Both the position numbers and the translations under genes were made by a program. The notes beneath the pieces were generated by a model that had not been told where the DNA came from, did not search any database, and saw nothing but the letters and a program-made list of their open reading frames with translations. A stretch of 64,000 nucleotides of DNA from Gemmatimonadetes bacterium SCN 70-22 (GTDB lineage Bacteria > Gemmatimonadota > Gemmatimonadetes > Gemmatimonadales > Gemmatimonadaceae): the NCBI GenBank assembly GCA_001724275.1, contig MEDZ01000011.1:1-64000 (forward strand), written 5' to 3'. Every line of letters begins with the position of its first letter. Positions within the stretch are counted from its first letter, which is position 1. Below, piece by piece: positions 1 through 8,623 of the stretch.

Positions 1-1042
1 TCCCCGCCCCCTCGGGCTCGCGGCGCAGCGTCGTCAGGCGGCGGACGCGCTCGACGAGGGGCGAGCCGTCGGCGCCCGGCGCCACCGCCGCGTGCGCCCC
101 CGTGCCGGGGGCGACCCACTCCGCCACCCGGGCCAGCGCCTGCGCCAGCGCCAGCGGCGCGCGCGTCACCCCGACCGCCCAGGCATCGGCGGCGAATTCG
201 GCCGAGAGTTGCATCTGGCGAACGGCCAGGCGATTGAGCGGCTGGAACCAGGCCAGCGCCCCCGCCCAAGCCGCCAGGCGCAACCACAGCGTGTCGCGCC
301 GTACCACGTGCGCCAGCTCGTGTGCCAGCACCCCCTCCTGCTCGGCGAGCGAGAGCTCGCGCAGCACGCGGGCGGGGAGGACGATCTCGTCGGACGAGAT
401 GGCCGCGGGCGCCGCGAGCGCCTCGCTGGTGCTGAGCGCCACCGGGCGCCGGATCCCCGCCAGCGACCGGATGTGGCGCAGCGCCCCTGCCGCCAGCGAA
501 TGCTCGGCGCTGCGCCGGCCGGCGAGCGCGTGCGCCAGCCGCCGCCGGGCGGCGACATGTCGCCCCACCAGCGCCAGCGTCACCAGCGCCCACGCCGACA
601 CGGCGATCGTCGTCCACGGCACCCCCACCATGACGAGCCTGGTCGCGGCCGGGGGTGTCATTCGCGGCGGCACCTCCGGGGGGCGCCGCGCGCCCGGGGC
701 GGGGAGCTCGCCACCGGGCGCCCGCGCTCCCGGGGTCTCGCGCTCCACCACCCGCACCGCCGCCACGACCCGCCGTGCCCCCGGCAGCCGCAACGTCCCG
801 CCGGCCGGCGCCCACGGGCTGGCCAGCTGCATCGCCGCCGTGACGAACCCGGCCACCAGCGCCACTCCCCAGATGGCGTGGCGCGCCGCCGCCGACCACC
901 GGATGCGCGAGCGCGACGCCAGCAACCAGGCGGCGGCAATCAGCACCGTGCTGTGCACGGCATACGTCAGGAGCCAGCCCCCGATGACCGCGCTGGCGCG
1001 CCCGACCATCGCCACGAGCGGGAAGAGGAGCCTAGCGTCCAT
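1..1042 (-). CDS. M56 family metallopeptidase, BlaR1/MecR1-like (3' end off window)
   Basis: Membrane-embedded zinc protease of the BlaR1/MecR1 type, which in known systems senses a signal and leads to cleavage or inactivation of the partner BlaI repressor. The frame is open from an ATG at 1042 to the left edge (about 347 codons seen). Hydrophobic segments lie near residues 5-40, 50-70 and 185-205. The zinc motif HELAH starts at residue 241 and is followed downstream by AEFAAD, which fits the M56 third ligand. It overlaps the end of the upstream blaI-like gene by 11 bases, the usual blaI-blaR1 arrangement. The ligand-sensing C-terminus is not visible, so the signal is unknown; a beta-lactam link is not shown. 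Confidence 0.85.
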   Translation of the reverse strand, partial: MDARLLFPLVAMVGRASAVIGGWLLTYAVHSTVLIAAAWLLASRSRIRWSAAARHAIWGVALVAGFVTAAMQLASPWAPAGGTLRLPGARRVVAAVRVVERETPGARAPGGELPAPGARRPPEVPPRMTPPAATRLVMVGVPWTTIAVSAWALVTLALVGRHVAARRRLAHALAGRRSAEHSLAAGALRHIRSLAGIRRPVALSTSEALAAPAAISSDEIVLPARVLRELSLAEQEGVLAHELAHVVRRDTLWLRLAAWAGALAWFQPLNRLAVRQMQLSAEFAADAWAVGVTRAPLALAQALARVAEWVAPGTGAHAAVAPGADGSPLVERVRRLTTLRREPEGAG

Positions 1043-1427
1043 TGCCCGCGGCCCGCTGCTCGGCGTCGGCAATCAGCCGCTTCACCTCGTCCAGGTCACC
1101 CGGGGCAATCTCCCGCTCGCCGATGAGGTGCGAGATGAGCGCCGCCGGCCGCCCGGCGAAGAGCATCTCCGTCAGCTCCGACACCATCGAGCGACGGACC
1201 TCGATCTCGGTCACCAGCGCCCGGTACTGGTACTGCCGCCCCGAGTTGCCGTGGGTCACGACACCACGCTTCTCGAGGCGCGTCAGGAGCGTCGCGACCG
1301 TCGTCTGCGCCAGGGGACGGTCGGGAAGGAGCGACTCCTGCACCTCGATCACGGTGGATGGGCCGCGGGTCCAGAGGATCCGAACGATCGCGAGCTGGAG
1401 GTCGGTGAGATGGGTGGGCTCGGGCAT
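1032..1427 (-). CDS. BlaI/MecI/CopY family transcriptional repressor
   Basis: A 131-residue winged-helix repressor. The start MPEPTHLTDLQLAIVRILW, the following VIEVQESL and TVATLLTRLEKRGVV (recognition helix region) and the YRALV turn match the BlaI/MecI family, which binds DNA as a dimer and is removed by proteolysis when the partner M56 protease is activated. The gene lies directly upstream of, and overlaps, the M56 protease gene, so the pair is one operon. A TAC...GTA dyad 56 bases upstream is a candidate own operator. The regulated target cannot be told; the divergent GH20 gene shares the upstream region. Confidence 0.9.
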   Translation of the reverse strand: MPEPTHLTDLQLAIVRILWTRGPSTVIEVQESLLPDRPLAQTTVATLLTRLEKRGVVTHGNSGRQYQYRALVTEIEVRRSMVSELTEMLFAGRPAALISHLIGEREIAPGDLDEVKRLIADAEQRAAGNGR

Positions 1428-1482
1428 TTCCCTGGAAGACGAGAGGGCGAGTCGACGAGTCGGAATTGCTCGCGTCCTTCCT

Positions 1483-1495
1483 TACTGCTGTCGTA
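1483..1495. promoter_or_regulatory. Candidate BlaI-type operator
   Basis: TACTGCTGTCGTA is an imperfect dyad with TAC and GTA arms, similar to known BlaI/MecI operators. It lies in the 193-base divergent region between the blaI-like gene (start 1427) and the GH20 gene (start 1621), where it could control both. This is pattern resemblance only. Confidence 0.35.
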
Positions 1496-1620
1496 GGGTC
1501 TGACACCTCGGCGCCCGGATGCGTTTACCGGCGCCGGAATCTCGGGTCGCGCCCGAGCGGTGGCGCCCCCGGGCGCGCGCGATACTATTGGCTCGCTCCC
1601 TCGAATGGTCCGCCAATCCA

Positions 1621-3240
1621 ATGCGCCCTCGCTTGTCCCTTCCTGCGTTGCCGCGAGCGCTGCCGCTCGCGCTCGTCACGCTCCTCGCCACGGCGGGGTG
1701 CCACCGCGCCCCCGGGGTACGCCTCGCCCCGCACCCGCTTCCGCGCGCGCAGGGAGTCATCCCCGCCCCGCTGAGCGTGCGCGCGACGCCGGGCGACTCG
1801 TTCACCGTCACCGACAGCACGCGCATCGTGATCGCCGCCGACGCCCCGGCCGAGGTGGAGCGAGTGGCGCGTCAACTGGCGGCCATGCTGGCACCCGCCA
1901 CCTCGATCGGGGGGGTGGGCCGCCTGGCGCCGGGGCAGGCGATCCCGGCGCGCAGCATCGCCCTCCTCATGGCCCCGGACACGCTCGGGGACGAGGGATA
2001 CACCCTGTCGGCCGATGGCAGCGGCGTCGCGCTCCGCGCCAGCGCCCCCCACGGGCTCTTCAACGCGGTGCAGACGCTGCGGCAGCTCCTCCCGCCGTCG
2101 GTCGAGCACCGGGCCGCGGTGCGACGGAGCCTGGCCGTCCCCGCGGTGCGCATCGTCGACCGCCCTCGTTATGCATGGCGCGGGGCGATGCTCGACGTGG
2201 CGCGCCACTTCCTCCCCGCCGACGACGTCAAGCGCTACATCGACGCCATGGCGCTGCACAAGCTCAACCGCTTGCACCTGCACCTGTCCGACGACCAGGG
2301 GTGGCGCATCGAGATCGCGTCGTGGTCGAACCTCGCGCGCACCGGCGGGAGCACGCAGGTGGGCGGGGCGGCGGGCGGGTACTACACCCAGGCACAGTAC
2401 GCCGACCTCGTCGCCTACGCCGCCGAGCGCTTCATCACCGTCGTCCCCGAGATCGACATGCCGGGGCACACGAACGCGGCGCTCGCCTCGTATCCCGAGC
2501 TCAACTGCAACGGCGTCGCCCCCCCGCTCTACACCGGGATCCGCGTGGGCTTCAGCGCGCTGTGCGCCTCGCGCGACACGGTCTACCGCTTCATCGACGA
2601 CGTGGTGCGCGAGATCACGGCGCTCACCCCCGGCGAGTACTTCCACATCGGGGGCGACGAGGTGGAGAAGCTCTCGCACGACGAGTACCTGCGCTTCGTC
2701 GAACGCGTGGAGGGGATCGTGCGCGGACACGGGAAGCGGGTCATCGGGTGGGGCGAGATCGCGGCGGCGCGCCTCGACCCCGGCACCGTCGTGCAGCACT
2801 GGCGCCCGGCGCGGGGACGGGCCAGCGACTCGTCGCACGTGCATGCGGCGCGCGGTGGCCGCGTGATCCTCTCCCCCGGCAATCGCACGTACCTCGACAT
2901 GAAGTACGATAGCGCCACGACGCTCGGGCTCATGTGGGCCGGGGTGTTCGGCGTGCGCTTCGCCTATGACTGGGACCCGGCAACGGCGATCCCCGGCGTG
3001 GCCGACCAGGCGATCCTCGGCGTCGAGGCGCCGCTCTGGTCCGAGACGCTGGAGCGCCGCACCGATTTCGAGTTCATGGCCTTCCCGCGCCTGGTCGCGC
3101 TCGCCGAGGTCGGATGGTCCATGCAGGGCAACCGCACCTGGGCGTCGTTCCAGCGCCGCCTTGGCGACCACGCCCCCCGCCTGGCCGCGTTAGGCATCAA
3201 CTTCCACCGCGCGCGCGACATCCCCTGGAGGGAGCGGTAG
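1621..3240 (+). CDS. GH20 beta-N-acetylhexosaminidase lipoprotein
   Basis: A 539-residue family 20 glycoside hydrolase that removes terminal beta-linked N-acetylhexosamine by substrate-assisted catalysis. The chosen ATG gives a lipoprotein signal ending LLATAGC (Cys27), so the enzyme is exported and lipid-anchored; a longer open frame upstream adds 34 residues that do not look like a signal. The N-terminal GH20b-like domain covers about residues 30-180 and the catalytic barrel follows from PRYAWRGAMLDVARHF. The family acid/base pair is seen in HIGGDEVE (Asp346-Glu347). It is followed on the same strand by an amidohydrolase and a NamZ-like protein, suggesting chitin or peptidoglycan amino-sugar use. 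Confidence 0.92.
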   Translation: MRPRLSLPALPRALPLALVTLLATAGCHRAPGVRLAPHPLPRAQGVIPAPLSVRATPGDSFTVTDSTRIVIAADAPAEVERVARQLAAMLAPATSIGGVGRLAPGQAIPARSIALLMAPDTLGDEGYTLSADGSGVALRASAPHGLFNAVQTLRQLLPPSVEHRAAVRRSLAVPAVRIVDRPRYAWRGAMLDVARHFLPADDVKRYIDAMALHKLNRLHLHLSDDQGWRIEIASWSNLARTGGSTQVGGAAGGYYTQAQYADLVAYAAERFITVVPEIDMPGHTNAALASYPELNCNGVAPPLYTGIRVGFSALCASRDTVYRFIDDVVREITALTPGEYFHIGGDEVEKLSHDEYLRFVERVEGIVRGHGKRVIGWGEIAAARLDPGTVVQHWRPARGRASDSSHVHAARGGRVILSPGNRTYLDMKYDSATTLGLMWAGVFGVRFAYDWDPATAIPGVADQAILGVEAPLWSETLERRTDFEFMAFPRLVALAEVGWSMQGNRTWASFQRRLGDHAPRLAALGINFHRARDIPWRER

Positions 3241-3371
3241 GGCGGGCATCGCGCGCCGGCGCCGTAACCTCCTGCGTGGTTGGCGCGCTCTCACGTCCCG
3301 GGAGCGCGCCCGCCGATTGACGCGTCCGTGGTGCGGGCTATGTTCGCGGCATCCCCCACCCTCCCGCACCC

Positions 3372-4835
3372 ATGCGCGCCTTCCCTGGCCTTCCCCGGTC
3401 GCTCGCCCTCGCCTGCTTCGCCGCCGCCCTCGCGCCGCTCTCGCTCGGCGCGCAGGGCAAGAAGGGTGATCCGGGCGCTGCCGTCCTCGCCGCCCTCGAC
3501 GCGCGGTTCGACCACTACGCCGGCGTCGCCAAGCAGATCTGGGGCTTCGCCGAAGTCGGCTACCAGGAGGAGAGGTCGAGCGCCCTCCTCCAGCGGGAGC
3601 TCGAGGGGGCCGGCTTCTCGCTCGAGGTCGGCGTCGCCGGCGAGCCCACCGCCTTCGTCGCTTCCTACGGAAGTGGCAAACCCGTCATCGCCATCGTCGG
3701 CGAGTTCGACGCCCTTCCCGGGCTCTCGCAGGAGGCGACCCCGTTCAAGAAGGCGGTCGCCGAGGGCGGGGCGGGGCACGGGTGCGGGCATCACCTGTTC
3801 GGCACCGCCTCCACCGCGGCCGCGATCGCGGTCAAGGAGTGGATGGTGGCCAACAAGGTTCCGGGGACGCTCCGCTTCTACGGCACCCCCGCCGAAGAAG
3901 GGGGGAGCGGCAAGGTCTACATGGTGCGCGCCGGGCTGTTCAAGGATGTCGACGCCGTGGTGTCGTGGCATCCGGGCGACCGCAACGGCGTCGACGCCAA
4001 CAGCACGCTGGCCAACATCTCGGCCAAGTTCCGCTTCCGCGGCATCTCGGCGCACGCGGCCGCGGCACCCGACAAGGGACGCTCCGCGCTCGATGGCGTC
4101 GAGGCGATGACGCACATGGTGAACATGATGCGCGAGCACGTCCCGCAGGACACGCGCATCCACTACATCATCACCGCCGGCGGGCGGGCACCGAACGTGG
4201 TCCCCGACTTCGCCGAGCTGTTCATCTACGCGCGCCAGGGCGACATGCGGGTGCTGGACGAGATCTGGGAGCGGATCATCAACGCCTCCAAGGGCGCCGC
4301 GCTCGGGACGGGGACGACGGTGGATCACGAGACCATCGGCGCGGTCTACAACATCCTTCCCAACGAGGTGCTGTCGAGGGTCCAGCAGAAGAACCTCGAG
4401 CGCGTGGGGGGCGTGCAGTACACGGCCGACGATCGGGCCTTCGCCGAGCAGCTGCGGAAGACGCTCCAGGGGCCGGTGCCGCCCATCGACGATGCGGCGA
4501 AGGTCTTCCCCTTCTCCGGGGGGAGCGTCGACCCGGCCAGCACCGACATGGGCGACGTGTCGTGGGCGGTGCCGACGGTGCAGCTCAGCGCCGCCACCTG
4601 GGTGCCGGGGACGCCGGCGCACTCGTGGCAGGCGGTTGCGGCTGGCGGCACGCCGATCGGCGCCAAGGGGATGATGGTCGCCGCCAAGACGATGTCGCTC
4701 ACCGCCATCGACCTCTTCCGCGATCCGTCCCTCCTGGTGAAGGCCCGGGCCGAGTTCGACCAGCGGCGTGGCGCCGACTTCGTGTACAAGACGCGCCTCG
4801 ACCGCGACAAGCCGGCGCTGGACTACCGGAAGTAG
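3372..4835 (+). CDS. Secreted M20-family amidohydrolase (AbgB-like)
   Basis: A 487-residue metal-dependent amidohydrolase of the M20D / aminobenzoyl-glutamate-hydrolase type. Residues 1-25 form a signal peptide ending LSLGAQ. The metal-binding motif GHGCGHH (His136, Cys138, His140) and the catalytic pair in GTPAEEGG (Glu175-Glu176) are intact, and the dimerisation insert RGISAHAAAAPDKGRSALD follows. Such enzymes cleave N-acyl or amide bonds of small peptides or amino-acid conjugates. The neighbours (GH20 and a DUF1343/NamZ-like gene) make muropeptide or amino-sugar conjugates plausible substrates, but that is inference. Confidence 0.88.
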   Translation: MRAFPGLPRSLALACFAAALAPLSLGAQGKKGDPGAAVLAALDARFDHYAGVAKQIWGFAEVGYQEERSSALLQRELEGAGFSLEVGVAGEPTAFVASYGSGKPVIAIVGEFDALPGLSQEATPFKKAVAEGGAGHGCGHHLFGTASTAAAIAVKEWMVANKVPGTLRFYGTPAEEGGSGKVYMVRAGLFKDVDAVVSWHPGDRNGVDANSTLANISAKFRFRGISAHAAAAPDKGRSALDGVEAMTHMVNMMREHVPQDTRIHYIITAGGRAPNVVPDFAELFIYARQGDMRVLDEIWERIINASKGAALGTGTTVDHETIGAVYNILPNEVLSRVQQKNLERVGGVQYTADDRAFAEQLRKTLQGPVPPIDDAAKVFPFSGGSVDPASTDMGDVSWAVPTVQLSAATWVPGTPAHSWQAVAAGGTPIGAKGMMVAAKTMSLTAIDLFRDPSLLVKARAEFDQRRGADFVYKTRLDRDKPALDYRK

Positions 4836-4916
4836 GCGGCGCGGAGACCGACGCGTCGTGCCCGGGCACGAAGGGATGCTTCGGCGCGGGATCGCGTCGC
4901 CCCCCGGCGCCGCCGC

Positions 4917-6113
4917 ATGAGTGGCGCCGGGGTGGCGTTCGGTGTCGACCGCGTCGTGCGCGACGGCGCGCTCCTCCCCCTGGCGGCGCGCGTCGGGCTG
5001 GTGACCAACGAGGCCGCGCGCCTCGCCGCTGACGCGGCGGCGCGCTCACGCGTGGCGCTCCTCGAGGCAGGAATTCCGATCGTCCGGCTCTTCTCTCCCG
5101 AGCACGGCCTTGCCGCCGTGGGCGAGGACGGCGCGCCGATGCGCGACGGCGTCGATGCCACGACCGGGCTTCCGGTCGTCTCGCTCTACGGCGAGCGCTT
5201 CGCCCCCCCGGCGGAATCGCTCGCCGACCTGGACCTGGTCCTGTTCGACGTCCCGGACGTGGGGGCACGCTTCTATACGTATGCCTGGACGCTGTCCCAC
5301 GTGCTGGAAGCGTGCGCGCGCGCCGGGACGCCGCTGGCCGTGCTCGACCGTCCCAACCCGTTAGGCGGCGTGCTCGAGGGCGCCGAGGGGCCCATGCTGG
5401 ACGAGGCGACGTGCGCGTCGTTCATCGGGCGCTGGTCCATCCCGATCCGGCATGCGCTCACCCTGGGCGAGCTGGCGCGCCTGTGGGCGCAGACCCGCGT
5501 GCGGGAGGCGCGGCTGTCGGTGGTGACGTGCGACGGGTGGCGGCGCGACATGATGTGGCCGGCCCTCGCGCTCCCGTGGATCCCGACGTCGCCCGCGATG
5601 CCGTCGTTCGACGCCGCGCTGGCCTACCCCGGGACCTGCCTGTTCGAGGGGACCAACCTCGGCGTCGGGCGCGGGACCGCCCACCCCTTCCAGCAGGTCG
5701 GCGCGCCGTGGCTCGACGCGGCGCGCGTGCTCGACGCGGTGCAACTCCCCGCCGAGTGGGGGATGCAGCTGGCGGCCACGTCGTTCTCGCCCGGCGAGGG
5801 GCCGTACGCCGGCCAGGCGTGCCACGGCGTACGGCTCACCGCCGTGGACGCCAGGCGCGTGCGCCCGGTGGCCGCGGGGCTCGCCCTCCTGGCCGCCGTC
5901 GTGCGCGCGCACCCCCGCGAGTTCGCGTGGGCCCCGTATCGCACGGCCGCCAACCCCGGGGGCGACGATCACTTCGCGCGGATCGTCGGCGTGCGGCATG
6001 TCGCCCCCCGGCTCCTGGACCTGTCGTCGCCGGTGACGCCGGCCCTGGTGCGCCAGTGGACCGCGGCCACGGCGTGGGCGGGCCAGGTGCGCGAGGCACT
6101 GCTGTACGAGTGA
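4917..6113 (+). CDS. DUF1343 family protein, NamZ-like exo-beta-N-acetylmuramidase
   Basis: A 398-residue DUF1343 protein. Family landmarks are ARVGLVTNEAA near the start, LFSPEHGL, LVLFDVPDVGARFYTYAWTL, DRPNPLGG and FEGTNLGVGRGTAHPFQQVG. A characterised relative, Bacillus NamZ (GH171), releases terminal N-acetylmuramic acid. No signal peptide is visible at the chosen ATG, so the protein may be cytoplasmic, unlike the exported GH20 and amidohydrolase just upstream (81-base gap). The three genes probably form one transcription unit for peptidoglycan-fragment salvage. Substrate is inferred from family. Confidence 0.85.
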   Translation: MSGAGVAFGVDRVVRDGALLPLAARVGLVTNEAARLAADAAARSRVALLEAGIPIVRLFSPEHGLAAVGEDGAPMRDGVDATTGLPVVSLYGERFAPPAESLADLDLVLFDVPDVGARFYTYAWTLSHVLEACARAGTPLAVLDRPNPLGGVLEGAEGPMLDEATCASFIGRWSIPIRHALTLGELARLWAQTRVREARLSVVTCDGWRRDMMWPALALPWIPTSPAMPSFDAALAYPGTCLFEGTNLGVGRGTAHPFQQVGAPWLDAARVLDAVQLPAEWGMQLAATSFSPGEGPYAGQACHGVRLTAVDARRVRPVAAGLALLAAVVRAHPREFAWAPYRTAANPGGDDHFARIVGVRHVAPRLLDLSSPVTPALVRQWTAATAWAGQVREALLYE

Positions 6114-6116
6114 GGC

Positions 6117-7094
6117 CTAACGCGGCGGGATCGCGCAGCTCACCAGGCGGAGGGGCTGGCCTTCGCGCTCGCTGGTGAGGACGAGGCGTGCACTGGTCCC
6201 GCGGCGGGCCACGAACGCCACCCCCTCGCCCTGCGGCTCGCCCAGTGCGCGAACGTCGCACACGGTGTACGCGTCCCCCGCCGCCGGGAGCCCGGTGGCC
6301 GGGTCGACGGTGAACAGGAAGACCTGGGCGTAGGTACGCACCGCGAGCGTGCGCCCATCGAGGGCGAGCGCGGCATCGGTGACCTGGTGCGAGGTGGCGG
6401 CGCGCGGGAGGATGGGGAGCGAATCGACGAGCACGGCCGGGGCGATCCCCGTCGTGTCCCATGCCGACGGGGCCACCCGGAACATGAGCGTGGGACGCGT
6501 TTCCGTCGTCCCCTTCCGCCTCCGTTCCTTGGTGATCAGGACGACGGAACCGTCAGGGGCAACGTACATCGCCTCCACGTTGTGCGGCCCGTCCTCGTAC
6601 CGCACCACGACCGAGTCCACTGCCCGCGTCGTCACGATGTCCGGCCCGAGCGAGTCGGGTTCAGGGGTGCGGTAGATCCTGACCGTGGGACGCTCGAGCC
6701 CGTTGTCGCCCACATCGCCGACGTAGATGCAGCTCGCTGCCGGCGCGTGCGCCCCCGCACAGGGGCCCACCGCGATGGCCTCCCAGTCGCGATTGGCGGC
6801 CCCCTGCAGCGTCCAGCGCCCGCGCCCGCTCCCCGTCGTATCGACCGCGTAGACGACGGGATCGTTCCCCGAGTCGTTGATGGTGTACAGCACCCCCGGG
6901 TGCCGCACCGCCATGGCCGCCCCGGAGTTCTCGGCCAGGTAATACGTCTCGATCGTCGGCGCCACGCGCACCGAATCGGCGACCGACCCCGATTTCGCTT
7001 CGTCGTCTGGAAGGGAGCGGCCGTGCCCACACCCCGCGAGCAGGGCCAATCCGGCAAGGAGCTGCGTGCAGCGACGTCGTCTGGACGCGGGCAT
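6117..7094 (-). CDS. Lipoprotein with predicted beta-propeller fold
   Basis: A 325-residue protein beginning MPASRRRRCTQLLAGLALLAGC, a clear lipoprotein signal; the open frame extends a further 80 residues upstream without signal character, so the ATG at 7094 is preferred. The body has repeated strand-turn patterns such as VLYTINDSGNDPVVYAVD, RDWEAIAVGP, CIYVGDVGDNG and TVRIYRTPEP, which suggest a beta-propeller. No enzyme motif is evident and I cannot assign a function. The stop codon lies 3 bases from the convergent NamZ-like gene. Confidence 0.7.
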   Translation of the reverse strand: MPASRRRRCTQLLAGLALLAGCGHGRSLPDDEAKSGSVADSVRVAPTIETYYLAENSGAAMAVRHPGVLYTINDSGNDPVVYAVDTTGSGRGRWTLQGAANRDWEAIAVGPCAGAHAPAASCIYVGDVGDNGLERPTVRIYRTPEPDSLGPDIVTTRAVDSVVVRYEDGPHNVEAMYVAPDGSVVLITKERRRKGTTETRPTLMFRVAPSAWDTTGIAPAVLVDSLPILPRAATSHQVTDAALALDGRTLAVRTYAQVFLFTVDPATGLPAAGDAYTVCDVRALGEPQGEGVAFVARRGTSARLVLTSEREGQPLRLVSCAIPPR

Positions 7095-7348
7095 GCGTAC
7101 GCGGGAAAGCGGGTGAAAGCCGGGACGACGCGAACGATGTTGATCTTGCCCCCACCACTGCCATCCGCCGCACCTGCCGAAAGTATTGCCGCGGGACCGC
7201 ACGGAAGCCAGCGCGAGGCGCCACGCCTCGCTTGACCTTCGCCTCCCGCTCGCGAGCTTGTACCGGAGCGACGTGCGTGCGGCGAGTGATGTGGGTGGTG
7301 CCCACCCCGTCACCGTACCCGGCGCCTGGACCAAAGGAGATGCTGCAG

Positions 7349-8545
7349 GTGAGTGACGTGACGACGCGTGCGATGCACGGGCGCGTGCGGCTGGCGCTGG
7401 CGACCACGGCCGCCGCCGTGCTCGCGAGCGCTTGCGCGGGCGAGGGGCACCAGGTCGTGGCCCCCATCTCGGGAGACCCTACCGCCTTCCAGTGGAATCT
7501 CCCCCCTGGCTGGCCCCCTCCGCCCATCCCGCCCGACAACCCCATGTCGCCCGCCAAGGTGGAGCTGGGACGTCGGCTGTTCTACGATACGCGCCTCTCG
7601 GGCAACGGCGCCTTCGCGTGCAGCTCGTGCCACCGCCAGGAGTTCGGCTTCGCCGACGCCCGCAACATCTCGTTGGGGAGCACCGGCGAGCCACACCCCC
7701 GCAACTCGATCGGCCTGGCCAACAGCGCCTACGCGCGCGTCTTCAACTGGGTCGACCCCGTGACCCCGGCCCTCGAGCAGCAGGCGCTGGTCCCGATGTT
7801 CGGCGACCGGCCGGTGGAGCTCGGGCTCAAGGGACTGGAGGGCGAGCTCGTCTCGCGCCTGCGCGCGGTCGCGCTGTATCGCCAGCTCTTCGCCGCGTCG
7901 TTCCCGTCCGACGCCGAACCGGTCTCGGTCGCCAACGTCACCAAGGCGCTGGCGGCCTTCCAGCGCACGATCATCACCGGCAACTCGCCCTGGGACCGCT
8001 ACCAGCGCGGCGAGACGGGGGCCGTCGGCGCCGCTGCGATCCGTGGCGCCGCGCTCTTCGCCTCGCCGGCGCTCGGGTGCGCGGAGTGCCACGGCGGAAC
8101 GCTCCTCTCCGCCGCCACGAGCTTCGACCTGGACGCGCCCCCTCCGTCGCCCTTCGCCAACAACGGGCTGTACAACATCGGTGGCGACGGGAGCTACCCT
8201 CCCGACAACCCGGGGCTCATCGGGCGCACCGGGCGCGCCGAGGACATGGGGCGCTTCCGCATCCCGTCGCTGCGGAACCTGGCCTTCACCTTTCCCTACA
8301 TGCACGACGGGAGCATCGGATCGCTCGAGGACGTCGTCGAGCACTACGCGCGCGGCGGGCGACTGGTGGCGTCGGGACCGCTGGCCGGCGACGGGGCGCT
8401 GAGCCCGCGGAAGGACCCGCGCATCGTCCCGCACGCCCTCACCGCCCGCGACAAGGGCGACCTGGTCGCCTTCCTGCGTGCCCTGAGCGACTCGTCGCTC
8501 CTCACCGACCGGCGCTTCTCGAACCCCTGGGCGCCGCCCCCCTGA
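7349..8545 (+). CDS. Di-heme cytochrome c peroxidase (CcpA/MauG family) lipoprotein
   Basis: About 398 residues with two c-type heme sites, CSSCH (Cys91-His95) and CAECH (Cys244-His248), and the family features VELGRRLFYDTRLSGNGAFACSS-type entry and RIPSLRNLAFTFPYMHDGS near the end. These proteins reduce peroxide or oxidise other substrates in the periplasm. The GTG start is chosen because AAAGGAG lies 9 bases upstream (7333-7339); it gives a lipoprotein signal ending LASAC. An ATG at 7340 sits on top of that ribosome site and is less likely. The 250 bases upstream are a divergent promoter region with no other clear feature. Confidence 0.9.
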   Translation: MSDVTTRAMHGRVRLALATTAAAVLASACAGEGHQVVAPISGDPTAFQWNLPPGWPPPPIPPDNPMSPAKVELGRRLFYDTRLSGNGAFACSSCHRQEFGFADARNISLGSTGEPHPRNSIGLANSAYARVFNWVDPVTPALEQQALVPMFGDRPVELGLKGLEGELVSRLRAVALYRQLFAASFPSDAEPVSVANVTKALAAFQRTIITGNSPWDRYQRGETGAVGAAAIRGAALFASPALGCAECHGGTLLSAATSFDLDAPPPSPFANNGLYNIGGDGSYPPDNPGLIGRTGRAEDMGRFRIPSLRNLAFTFPYMHDGSIGSLEDVVEHYARGGRLVASGPLAGDGALSPRKDPRIVPHALTARDKGDLVAFLRALSDSSLLTDRRFSNPWAPPP

Positions 8546-8565
8546 TGGCGGGGTGCCGATGCGAC

Positions 8566-8600
8566 ACGGGGCGCCCGGCCATCCCGGCCGGGCGCCCCGT
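8566..8600. terminator. Perfect 15-bp hairpin, bidirectional terminator
   Basis: ACGGGGCGCCCGGCC is followed by a 5-base loop ATCCC and its exact reverse complement. It sits between the convergent cytochrome peroxidase and TonB-receptor genes. There is no U tract, so the termination mechanism is inferred from position and stem strength. Confidence 0.75.
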
Positions 8601-8623
8601 AAGTGCGAGCCCCCGTGGCCTGC

